Of a DNA stretch of 64,000 nucleotides, positions 8,744 through 16,216 are shown one piece after another. The stretch spans positions 106,106 through 170,105 of the forward strand of contig NZ_LHQM01000003.1 in NCBI RefSeq assembly GCF_001302265.1. The letters run 5' to 3'. A model generated the notes under the pieces. The model saw only the letters and a program-made list of their open reading frames with translations, searched no databases and was not told the origin of the DNA. Origin of the DNA: Streptococcus phocae (GTDB taxonomy: Bacteria; Bacillota; Bacilli; Lactobacillales; Streptococcaceae). The stretch's first letter is position 1. Every line of letters begins with the position of its first letter. A program made the translations under genes and the position numbers.

Positions 8744-10342
8744 CTAACTGCTTTTGTGCAACTGTCTCCTCATTTTTTTGTTTTCAGCCTTTAATGACTC
8801 TTTTTTATCAAGTAATTCTTCTGAAAAAGTTGCTTTTTCAATAGCGAATTTCTCTCTCAGAGCATTTAAATTGGATATTTCTTCGTAAATTTTTTGCTTT
8901 TTATCCCTATATGATGCTAGTTCATCATATCGCCTTTTAAAAACATCATAAATCTTATCATCTGACTGATATGCCATTTCTAAATCATTGATAACATGCT
9001 TTAAAACAGTGTTAATGTGGGTAAGATTTTCTTTTTTACCACCTTCAATTGACATTAAACCCCAGAATTTTTCCGTTTCTAGATTAGCTTCTCGTTCCAA
9101 TTTCTCATATGTTTTACCATTACTAGTCTTAGACCATTCTGACGAAATTTTTGAGTTTATAATTTCTTTAAAATAATCTACTTCTTTAATATCAGTTTGA
9201 AATGCTTTATCAATTTCAGACAAAAGTGGGAGTTCATTCACAATATTTTGAATTGCTCCATTATTTGAACTAGTAATTACTATTCCATTTTTTGCTATCG
9301 CGTCAGGCATTATCCCAATTGAAGCATTATCCCAATATTTTGTTTTATGTGTTCCTTGGAGATACTTATTTGGCAAAACAGAGATATCAAGTGCCTGTTC
9401 TACAATCAATTGAGCAAAAATATCGCGTAATAAGGTTGTTTTTCCTGTTCCAGGTGGTCCATTGACGCTTCTCATTTGTTGATCGTCATATCCATTTGCC
9501 AAATTCACCGCTACTTGTTGCATTAATGAAAGATTATATTTTGTTTTACTGGGATACCTACCAGAGGGATAATTACGAGGTTGCAAGATTGCATCAAATA
9601 CTTTCGGATTAAATTCACTTGATTCTTTTCTACTGTTCAAATCAATACGATTTCGTGATGCCCCCAAGATATAATGATTTAAATTTTCGGTTTCTATTTT
9701 TTTAGCTGTTTCTAAATCATTAATAAAAAAAGAATGTAAATTAGTAGCATCCGTTTCCAAATTTTCCAATACTTTCATGTAACATTTGTCTATACTAATA
9801 TCATTTCTTATCAAAAACTTTGACATGGCTTCATTAAATTGAGTGATAATATCAGTTTCATCACTCTCAGGAAATCGAAATAACTCATCTACACTCTTTT
9901 TAAATTCTTCTTCAAATTGATGAAAGTCTAATTCCCTTGGAATTTTTTCAAAATGTCTAATATAATAGCTTGCTGATAAGAATGTTTTATCGCTAATTAG
10001 TTGAAGATTCTTATCGAAGTATAGGGCAAAGGAAAATTTATTGCTTACCACTATATTCTGGTCTGCTTTTTGTAATCGATGTTTTTTTCTAAATAAATCA
10101 AGGATCTCGTTAAAATTAAAAATGTCAAAATAAATAACAATTCCTTCTTTTTCCTTCTTTTTATTCTCATTATTTTTAACACAATGACCACATTTTTTTA
10201 TTTCATTATTTAATAATTTATAATAGTTGTCATTCTCAAGTTCTGTAAAGGATATTATTTTTTTATCATTTATATTTATATTACCTTCTGAAATATGTTC
10301 TACCATAATCCAAGATTCCAAGATATCAGTTTTTAGACTCAT
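8744..10342 (-). CDS. 5' fragment of the broken helicase: unknown N-terminal domain plus Walker A
   Basis: This is the part translated without frameshifting, about 532 residues. Residues 1-270 match no domain I recognise. They contain a CxxC-like KKCGHC and a run KKHRLQKADQ, and precede NLSLMQQVAVNLANG, which looks like the Q-type motif. Walker A GPPGTGKTTLLRD lies near residue 294. After about residue 480 it becomes coiled coil and then ends in an out-of-frame tail MRRQLHKSS, created by the frameshift at 8773-8779. Alone it has only half a helicase core and should not be an active translocase. Confidence 0.55.
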   Translation of the reverse strand: MSLKTDILESWIMVEHISEGNININDKKIISFTELENDNYYKLLNNEIKKCGHCVKNNENKKKEKEGIVIYFDIFNFNEILDLFRKKHRLQKADQNIVVSNKFSFALYFDKNLQLISDKTFLSASYYIRHFEKIPRELDFHQFEEEFKKSVDELFRFPESDETDIITQFNEAMSKFLIRNDISIDKCYMKVLENLETDATNLHSFFINDLETAKKIETENLNHYILGASRNRIDLNSRKESSEFNPKVFDAILQPRNYPSGRYPSKTKYNLSLMQQVAVNLANGYDDQQMRSVNGPPGTGKTTLLRDIFAQLIVEQALDISVLPNKYLQGTHKTKYWDNASIGIMPDAIAKNGIVITSSNNGAIQNIVNELPLLSEIDKAFQTDIKEVDYFKEIINSKISSEWSKTSNGKTYEKLEREANLETEKFWGLMSIEGGKKENLTHINTVLKHVINDLEMAYQSDDKIYDVFKRRYDELASYRDKKQKIYEEISNLNALREKFAIEKATFSEELLDKKESLKAENKKMRRQLHKSS

Positions 10343-10638
10343 GTTTTCTATTCCTTTTCTAATCATCAACAATATAGCTATTTCCTTGAAATTTCCTTTG
10401 TTCAATTCTATGAATGGTTATCATGTTCTTACTATTTTTTTATCAACTAAAGTGAATTTTAGACAGTATAAAACGATCTGAGTTTTAACAACTCATAAAA
10501 ATTAAATTTTTATGTTTCTTTATCTGTTTTTATTGTAACATTATTACCCACTACAATTGACAATGAACCTAAAAAGCTAAAAACTGACCACGATAATTCA
10601 TGAACGGTTGAAACCTTTTAAAATCCTTTCACTAATGC

Positions 10639-10662
10639 AACAATAATCATATTCTTATTGTT
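10639..10662 (-). terminator. Hairpin downstream of the bacteriocin ABC gene
   Basis: AACAATAA (10639-10646) pairs perfectly with TTATTGTT (10655-10662). It lies 27 bases past the ABC ATPase stop but has no T run, so it may be a weak terminator or 3'-end stabiliser. The rest of 10343-10688 shows no gene, and I could not assign a convincing promoter for the helicase gene. Confidence 0.4.
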
Positions 10663-10688
10663 AAACATGTAATAGTATCTACTGCCAT

Positions 10689-11318
10689 TCACAAGTTATC
10701 CATGGTAATAATCTCATCTGCCATTACCCAAATGGATGGATTATGAGTGGCAATAATAATGAGTCTATTTTCATTTCTCAATGAGAGAAGAATGTCCATA
10801 ATAACTTTAGCAGTCTCAGGGTCAATTGATGCTGTCGGTTCATCTGCTAAGATAAACGAAGGATCCTTGAGAATAACCTTAGCCAAGGCAACACGCTGTG
10901 ATTCACCTCCAGATAACTCAAAAATTTTCTTGTTCAGACTGAGATAAGACAAGCCAACACGCTCTAGGGCTTCTTTCTCTTTCTTGTGCTGTTCAGCCTT
11001 ACTTAGTTTGTGACCAATGAGACCTAGCTTTAGATTTTCTTCTATGGTCTGACTTTCCATCAGACCAAAATTTTGAAACAAATAACCCAACTCATGACGG
11101 AAAAAGTCACCAGGTTTATATTTGCTCAAATCCTTATCACGAAAAAAGATAGTGCCATCATAACTTTCAAGTTTACCCATCATGTTCATAAGCGTTGTTT
11201 TGCCACTACCACTTGAACCTATCAAGGCATAGACCTTACCAGTTTCAAAAGTCATGGAAAGATTTGAAAATAAGACACGTTCACCAAACTGTTTGCCAAC
11301 CTTTTCTAATCGAATCAT
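10689..11318 (-). CDS. ABC transporter ATP-binding protein, lactococcin-972-type bacteriocin export/immunity
   Basis: A 209-residue ABC ATPase with Walker A GSSGSGKTT, Q-loop YLFQNFGLM, signature LSGGESQR, Walker B FILADEPT and H-loop ATHNPS. Its size and sequence are those of the ATPases that accompany lactococcin 972 bacteriocins. The gene begins one base after the stop of the DUF1430-type membrane gene, with AAAGGAGCC as ribosome site, so the two are translated together. In the lactococcin 972 system these two proteins are thought to act in export or producer immunity. Which of the two applies here cannot be read from sequence. Confidence 0.85.
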   Translation of the reverse strand: MIRLEKVGKQFGERVLFSNLSMTFETGKVYALIGSSGSGKTTLMNMMGKLESYDGTIFFRDKDLSKYKPGDFFRHELGYLFQNFGLMESQTIEENLKLGLIGHKLSKAEQHKKEKEALERVGLSYLSLNKKIFELSGGESQRVALAKVILKDPSFILADEPTASIDPETAKVIMDILLSLRNENRLIIIATHNPSIWVMADEIITMDNL

Positions 11319-11319
11319 C

Positions 11320-13317
11320 TTAGGCTCCTTTCAAAATAAGCATTGACATTTGATTTTCCTTCTTCATTTGTAGAGAGAGTTGTATCACAGAAATGCCAAC
11401 AAACAATAACAGTACCAAGAAAGCAATCATGATATTCGTTGCTAGAAAAACACTTCCAAGAAAACCAAGCAAGAAAACAACTATTTGTGCTAATAGATAG
11501 TTTTTATGAATTTCTAAGAAACGAAGGCCTGCTATACGTTTAATCAAGATATCTCGTCTAAATTCTTCAAAATACAGTTGATTCATTGTATGAAAGAGCA
11601 AAATAGATGTTAAAATGCCTAATATTGCTCCAGCAGTCATTAACCAAACCTCTCTTTGCATATTATCTAATAAGGTTTGATGGATATGATAACCTGTCTG
11701 AAGTTCAGAAATCCAGTTTTTAAGTCCATGTTCTGCAATCAAAGATTTAGTGTCTCCTAAATTATCAAAAAAGAAATAGGACTGTAGTGATTCCTCCCAG
11801 AAAGAGTAAGATTGTTGACCGGTTGAATGAGGTGTTAAAACAATGATAATCGGATCACTAAGAAACTGTTGGTACGATAGAGGAGTTGTGTTATAGACGA
11901 ATCGCTGATGTCCACTTTCCACATAAGAAACTGTTGCTTGCATTTCTTGACGACTATCCTCACTAGCCATCAAATTAGTGATTTGGTCTTCAAAGACTGT
12001 TTTATAATGAGTTTCATCTGGACGAAGCTTATCAGGTAATAAAAGGACAAACTCACCAACATCTAATTGATTGATTTTCTTTTCAATTTCAGGCGCCACT
12101 GGGATATCTTGCCGTTTTAAATAGTTGGGAGTAACAATCACGACATTGCCTTCAGGTTCATAATTCTCATGAAAGGATGAAACGGCGTGACTACTTTGCA
12201 TTCCTTGTTCAACGAGATAGTGTCTGGAAAGAATGGCGCTTTGTTCTTCAACTGCTTGATCAATCACTTGGAACCAAGTTTTCTTTTTTTCAACCGTTTC
12301 TTCGTCATAGCTTATCGAAGCTGCCTGACGCCCAAAACTCAAGGCGACTAACTGATTTTCTTTTTGCCAAATCTCATGTCCTTTATCTTGTTGTTGAAAA
12401 GCTTGTGAATAAATCAGTGTTCGACTAACACCAATAGAAACAATGATGACCGCTAAAAGTTGACCGATTAAAATCAGGCTTATAATCCCTCTGACCGGAA
12501 TTTGTCCCTTGATAACCTGCATCAAGTGGACTTTTTTAATCCCGACAGCAAATAAACTGGTGAAAAACAAGGAAATAGCCAGCAATAGCAGATTATAGAG
12601 AACTAGACTAGCGCCAATACTATAAAAGACAATCAAAGGAATTGAAACCACTATTTTTAGGCTAATGACTAAAATAAAACTAGCTACTAGACCTATCAAG
12701 GCATTAATCAGGTCTTGACCAAATGGTCTCACAAAAATTCGCCAGCATCTTTCACCAGAAATCAAACGAATACCAGCTGTCCTTAACGCACGAATTTGAC
12801 TAATTAAACTAAGTGCTCCAAAGGTTAAGAAGAAAATCAATAATCCGATTAGTTGAAAACCATTACCTAGTGTAGAAGCTAACCGAGTGAAAAAAGAGGG
12901 ATTAGTCAAATAAATTCTCGTCAATCCTACATCATTTAATTCTGTTCTTAACAAATCCAAGTCCAAATGACCATTAAAGATAAAATAGTTAGTCAAAGTA
13001 CTACTATTTTTAGAATCTCCCAGTGATTTTTCAGTAAGCCCTCTTGGTAATTTTCCAGTCCCAAATTTTGTATAAGAAAAGACTGCTTTTCCGTCTGGTC
13101 CAGTTTCTTGATGCTGAATAGCAATAAGACTATCTGTTTCTTGTGCCAGTCTTTCTAAACGTTCAGCAACCTCATCAAAAGTAACATCAGATGAAGCATC
13201 CATTACCGCAACACTAGGATAATAATAAGAAACATAAGTATCCGACCAGATGGTAATGACCCACACTAAAAAGAGACTAACAAGTAAATTAGATAAAAGG
13301 ATAAAAACTCTTTTCAT
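11320..13317 (-). CDS. Bacteriocin-associated integral membrane protein (DUF1430 / FtsX-like)
   Basis: A protein of 665 residues with an N-terminal membrane anchor, a first extracytoplasmic domain (about 25-150), a cluster of four membrane segments (about 150-310), a large extracytoplasmic domain (about 315-550) and three or four C-terminal membrane segments. This MacB/FtsX-like layout is typical of the DUF1430 partner of lactococcin 972 ABC transporters. It is the permease for the ATPase that follows one base downstream. AGAGGA lies 5 nt before the ATG. A GC-rich hairpin separates it from the bacteriocin gene and may lower its expression relative to the peptide. Confidence 0.83.
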   Translation of the reverse strand: MKRVFILLSNLLVSLFLVWVITIWSDTYVSYYYPSVAVMDASSDVTFDEVAERLERLAQETDSLIAIQHQETGPDGKAVFSYTKFGTGKLPRGLTEKSLGDSKNSSTLTNYFIFNGHLDLDLLRTELNDVGLTRIYLTNPSFFTRLASTLGNGFQLIGLLIFFLTFGALSLISQIRALRTAGIRLISGERCWRIFVRPFGQDLINALIGLVASFILVISLKIVVSIPLIVFYSIGASLVLYNLLLLAISLFFTSLFAVGIKKVHLMQVIKGQIPVRGIISLILIGQLLAVIIVSIGVSRTLIYSQAFQQQDKGHEIWQKENQLVALSFGRQAASISYDEETVEKKKTWFQVIDQAVEEQSAILSRHYLVEQGMQSSHAVSSFHENYEPEGNVVIVTPNYLKRQDIPVAPEIEKKINQLDVGEFVLLLPDKLRPDETHYKTVFEDQITNLMASEDSRQEMQATVSYVESGHQRFVYNTTPLSYQQFLSDPIIIVLTPHSTGQQSYSFWEESLQSYFFFDNLGDTKSLIAEHGLKNWISELQTGYHIHQTLLDNMQREVWLMTAGAILGILTSILLFHTMNQLYFEEFRRDILIKRIAGLRFLEIHKNYLLAQIVVFLLGFLGSVFLATNIMIAFLVLLLFVGISVIQLSLQMKKENQMSMLILKGA

Positions 13318-13339
13318 AAAGTCCTCTCATTCTGAAAGC

Positions 13340-13359
13340 GGGCGGGACCAAGCCCGCCC
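13340..13359 (-). promoter_or_regulatory. GC-rich intercistronic hairpin in the bacteriocin operon
   Basis: GGGCGGG, six-base loop, CCCGCCC: a perfect 7-bp all-G/C stem in an otherwise AT-rich region, between the bacteriocin stop and the membrane-protein start. On the transcribed (minus) strand no T run follows, so it is more likely an mRNA-stability or attenuation element than a full terminator. On the plus strand a T5 run does follow. Confidence 0.6.
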
Positions 13360-13415
13360 ACTTTTTATATACTTTTCTTTATTTAATAGTACTACGATAA
13401 CTTACTAGGGTTTTA

Positions 13416-13709
13416 TCATCCTGCATCAAATACAACATTTTCACCTAAAGCTGTATTAATAAAAGCATAAGATGTTCTGGCTGCGACAGTAAAAGCAGTT
13501 TGTTGTCTGTTTCGTGTTGTACTTCCGACATAAGACCAATGATTTTTTGAACGGTGGTAATAATTTGAAATTGTTACCCAATTATTTGGATCATGGTGAC
13601 CGCCATAAGTCCACTCAGCGCCACGATGAGATACAGCTAAGACAGGAAGCGCTATAGAAAATACTAAGATAGCAAGAGTTGTTCCAATTATTATTTTAAT
13701 TTTTAACAT
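13416..13709 (-). CDS. Lactococcin 972 family bacteriocin precursor
   Basis: A 97-residue secreted peptide. A Sec signal peptide (MLKIKIIIGTTLAILVFSIA, cleavage likely after VLA at about residue 25) is followed by a mature part of about 72 residues rich in Tyr, Trp, His, Gly and Asn, including WTYGGHHDPNNW, SNYYHRSKNHWSYV and AFTVAARTSYAF. These features, and linkage to the DUF1430/ABC pair, place it in the lactococcin 972 family, which blocks septum formation by binding lipid II. The ribosome site is weak (AAAAGAAA). A consensus promoter lies about 130 bases upstream. The sensitive target species are unknown. Confidence 0.85.
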   Translation of the reverse strand: MLKIKIIIGTTLAILVFSIALPVLAVSHRGAEWTYGGHHDPNNWVTISNYYHRSKNHWSYVGSTTRNRQQTAFTVAARTSYAFINTALGENVVFDAG

Positions 13710-13842
13710 CGGATATTTCTTTTCTTATATAAAAAATACCTATTTATAATATTTAACATTTGTTTGAGAACTTGAAATAAGTAGAACTTTATTTAAAACT
13801 GTTCGAAAAATCAACAATAATTAAAACCTCATTTTTAAACAA

Positions 13843-13871
13843 ATTATAATATTATAATAAGCACACGTCAA
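13843..13871 (-). promoter_or_regulatory. Sigma-A promoter of the bacteriocin operon
   Basis: TTGACG (13866-13871), 17-base spacer, TATAAT (13843-13848), read on the minus strand. The predicted transcript starts near 13836 and has an unusually long leader of about 127 bases before the bacteriocin ATG. A second TATAAT at 13851-13856 has the wrong spacing. The remaining DNA up to 14050 is AT-rich with no gene that I can see. Confidence 0.75.
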
Positions 13872-14050
13872 GCATTTATACACCAAATATTTGGGGAATT
13901 TTCTAATATTATATAAAAACTCAAAAAAGAAAAAATACTATAGATTTTTTTGTTAAATTATTCTAGTTCATACTATCATTTAGTTTTTTTCCTGTTTAAA
14001 TGGCTCTACACCTCTCTCTAATTGTCCTTCTCTTTGCATAATGACCTTCT

Positions 14051-14090
14051 GAAAATAAAAAACGAGAACACATATCAAAATGTTCTCGTT
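14051..14090 (-). terminator. Terminator of the nucleoside operon
   Basis: AACGAGAACA (14061-14070) pairs perfectly with TGTTCTCGTT (14081-14090), and on the minus strand it is followed by a T-rich run at 14051-14060. It lies about 100 bases past the last permease gene and isolates it from the bacteriocin operon. A second small hairpin (CTCTCC/GGAGAG) is at 14150-14166. Confidence 0.8.
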
Positions 14091-14193
14091 TACTTTAAAC
14101 TATCTAATTTTTGTATCTTCCATAGACAGGCGAAATAAAAATATTCACCTCTCTCCTTTTTGGAGAGTAGATTCGCTGCTTTGTTAATGTGTC

Positions 14194-15150
14194 TTATTTT
14201 GATTTGATGTAATTAATACCATCAGCCTTAGGAGCAACGGCTTTTCCAAAGAAGGCTGCTAAAATCATAATAGTAAACAGATATGGTGCAATCTGCAAAT
14301 AAACAGTAGGAATTTTTTCCAATAACGGTAGCTGACCGCCAATAACTGCTAAACTTTGTGACAAGCCAAAGAATAAGCTTGATAGCATCGCACCAACTGG
14401 ATTCCATTTTCCGAAAATCATTGCTGCCAAGGCGATGAATCCTGGTCCTAATATAGTGGTAACGGCAAAGTTAACAGAAATTGATTGTGCATAAATGGCA
14501 CCACCAATCCCACCTAGGAGACCTGAAATCATAACCCCATAATATTTCATCAAGTAAACATTAATACCAAGCGTATCTGCTGCTTGTGGGTGTTCGCCGA
14601 CAGAGCGCAAACGCAAGCCAAATCTTGTCTTATATAGAATGAACCAAGCTAAGAAAGAGAAAGCCACAGCTAAGTATCCAATTAATGTGGTATTTCTAAA
14701 GAAGATGTCTCCAATAATTGGAATTTTTGACAAAATCGGAAAATCAAATTTACCAAAAGACTGTTGGATATTGTCTGTCTGACCTTTAGCATAGATAACT
14801 TTAACTAAGAACACAGCTAAAGATGGAGCCAAAAGGTTAAGAACCGTTCCACTAACAATATGGTCAGCTCTAAAATTGATTGTCGCTACAGCATGAATCA
14901 AAGAAAAGAGTAAACCAACAATCCCACCGACTAGAACAGCAATCCAAGGAGTTGCTTTTCCAAAGGTTTCTGCAAATTCCAAGTTAAAGACAATCCCTGA
15001 AAAAGCTCCCATTACCATAATACCTTCTAGACCAACGTTAACAACTCCTGAACGTTCAGAAAAGGTACCACCAATACTTGTGAAGATCAATGGAGTGGCA
15101 TAAATAAGCATTGAAGAAACCAATAATCCAAAAATAGTTACTAAACTCAT
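14194..15150 (-). CDS. nupC: Nucleoside ABC transporter permease 2
   Basis: A protein of 318 residues with about eight to nine membrane segments and the BPD_transp_2 signature region (SERSGVVNVGLEGIMVMGAF near the N-terminus, then GLRLRSVGEHPQAADTLGIN). It is the second channel subunit of a BmpA-NupABC-type nucleoside importer. I start at ATG 15148-15150, which follows AAAGGTGG at a normal distance; four codons upstream an alternative has no better site. The gene begins just after the stop of the first permease gene. It is the last gene of the operon. Confidence 0.9.
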   Translation of the reverse strand: MSLVTIFGLLVSSMLIYATPLIFTSIGGTFSERSGVVNVGLEGIMVMGAFSGIVFNLEFAETFGKATPWIAVLVGGIVGLLFSLIHAVATINFRADHIVSGTVLNLLAPSLAVFLVKVIYAKGQTDNIQQSFGKFDFPILSKIPIIGDIFFRNTTLIGYLAVAFSFLAWFILYKTRFGLRLRSVGEHPQAADTLGINVYLMKYYGVMISGLLGGIGGAIYAQSISVNFAVTTILGPGFIALAAMIFGKWNPVGAMLSSLFFGLSQSLAVIGGQLPLLEKIPTVYLQIAPYLFTIMILAAFFGKAVAPKADGINYIKSK

Positions 15151-15151
15151 C

Positions 15152-16216
15152 TTATTTACCACCTTTCGTAAGCTTTTTAGGTTTAATCATGTAACGTTCA
15201 ATAAGGTAATGAGAACCTACAAAGAAAATAATAGAAGCAGTCACGACTTTAACCAACTCAGGTGGAATACCAGCAATATTCATTCCTGGAGCACCAATGT
15301 TTAAGACTCCAAATAGGAATGATGAAAAGAAAATGCCGATAGGTGAATTAGCAGCTAATAAACTAACAGCCATCCCATCAAAACCAACAGCTAGTGAACT
15401 TCCCTGTACAAAGACATTTTCAAATGTCCCGAGTCCTTCAACCACACCTCCAAGACCTGCTAAAGCTCCTGAAATAATCATTGATAAAATAATGGTACGT
15501 TTAGATGACATCCCCGCATATTCTGAAGCATGAGGGTTCAAACCTACTGATCGAATCTCAAAACCTAATGTTGTTTTGTTTAATAAGAACCAGATAGCTG
15601 CAATGGCAATAATGGCAAAGAAAATGCCGATATTTAAACGTGAATTATTCGTCAGATCAGATAACCATTGACTCTGATAAGTCGCATTATCACCAACTTG
15701 TATTGTTGAGTCAATACTTTGTTTCACATGATCAGGATAGCCTTTTTGAATAATGGCATTACCAATGTATAAGATGATATAGTTCATCATGATGGTGACA
15801 ATAACTTCACTTGTCCCTAGATAAGCTCTAAGGATTCCCGGAACAGCTCCCACGATACCGCCTGCGATCATACCAATCAAAATAGTCATAATAATCATCA
15901 TTGGACGAGGCATATCAGGGTTGATAAGTGCAAACCAACCTGCAGCAATCCAACCCGCTAACGCTTGACCAGATAATCCGATGTTAAAGAAACCTGCTCG
16001 ACTGGCAACTGTAAAGCCAAGGGCAATTAGAATAAGTGGTCCCATGGCTCTAAAAATTTCACCAATATTTTTGATGCTTCCAAAAGCAATTTGGAATAAA
16101 CCTTCGTATCCCCAAATTGGGTCATAACCAAAGATAAACATGATAAGAGCGCCTAGTAAAAATCCTAGTAGAACCGAAATTACTGGCACTGCAATTTTTT
16201 GTGCTTTTTTAGACAT
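15152..16216 (-). CDS. nupB: Nucleoside ABC transporter permease 1
   Basis: A 354-residue membrane protein of the BPD_transp_2 family with about ten segments. The characteristic stretches are SRAGFFNIGLSGQALAGW and GFEIRSVGLNPHASEYAGM, parallel to those of the second permease, as expected for a heterodimeric channel. ATG 16214-16216 is chosen because GGAGG lies 6 nt upstream. The gene overlaps the end of the ATPase gene by 8 bases, so translation is likely coupled. It imports purine and pyrimidine nucleosides delivered by the BMP lipoprotein. Confidence 0.9.
   Translation of the reverse strand: MSKKAQKIAVPVISVLLGFLLGALIMFIFGYDPIWGYEGLFQIAFGSIKNIGEIFRAMGPLILIALGFTVASRAGFFNIGLSGQALAGWIAAGWFALINPDMPRPMMIIMTILIGMIAGGIVGAVPGILRAYLGTSEVIVTIMMNYIILYIGNAIIQKGYPDHVKQSIDSTIQVGDNATYQSQWLSDLTNNSRLNIGIFFAIIAIAAIWFLLNKTTLGFEIRSVGLNPHASEYAGMSSKRTIILSMIISGALAGLGGVVEGLGTFENVFVQGSSLAVGFDGMAVSLLAANSPIGIFFSSFLFGVLNIGAPGMNIAGIPPELVKVVTASIIFFVGSHYLIERYMIKPKKLTKGGK

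Larger units (their letters stand above)
7177..10342 (-). pseudogene. Large SF1 Upf1/Dna2-like helicase gene, broken by two frameshifts
   Basis: Three overlapping frames form one coherent protein of about 1055 residues: an N-terminal domain of unknown fold, Walker A GPPGTGKTT, a long coiled coil, then helicase motifs II-VI. The first break is at the coding-strand A7 run 8773-8779, where a -1 shift joins KAENKK to NEETVAQKQLELYK. The second is at the A7 run 8600-8606, where a -1 shift joins LQKPGFFS.. to NFKEKLETYSNQ. Each is repaired by one extra A. The start is taken as ATG 10340-10342, with AAAAGGAA upstream and the natural sequence MSLKTDILESW. Decay, slippage-dependent expression and sequencing homopolymer error are all possible. 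Confidence 0.7.

Noticed and set aside
8744..8786. Certain programmed -1 ribosomal frameshifting at A_AAA_AAA
   Set aside because: The slippery heptamer is present, but I see no clear stimulatory stem-loop or pseudoknot downstream, so it stays one of three explanations.
10227..10481. An 84-codon plus-strand frame across the start of the broken helicase gene
   Set aside because: It is antisense to coding sequence with no ribosome site and no recognisable protein features.
13340..13359. The GC-rich hairpin as an ordinary Rho-independent terminator of the bacteriocin gene
   Set aside because: The T run is on the plus-strand side; on the transcribed minus strand the stem is followed by GCTTTCAG. 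It is kept as an attenuation or stability element.
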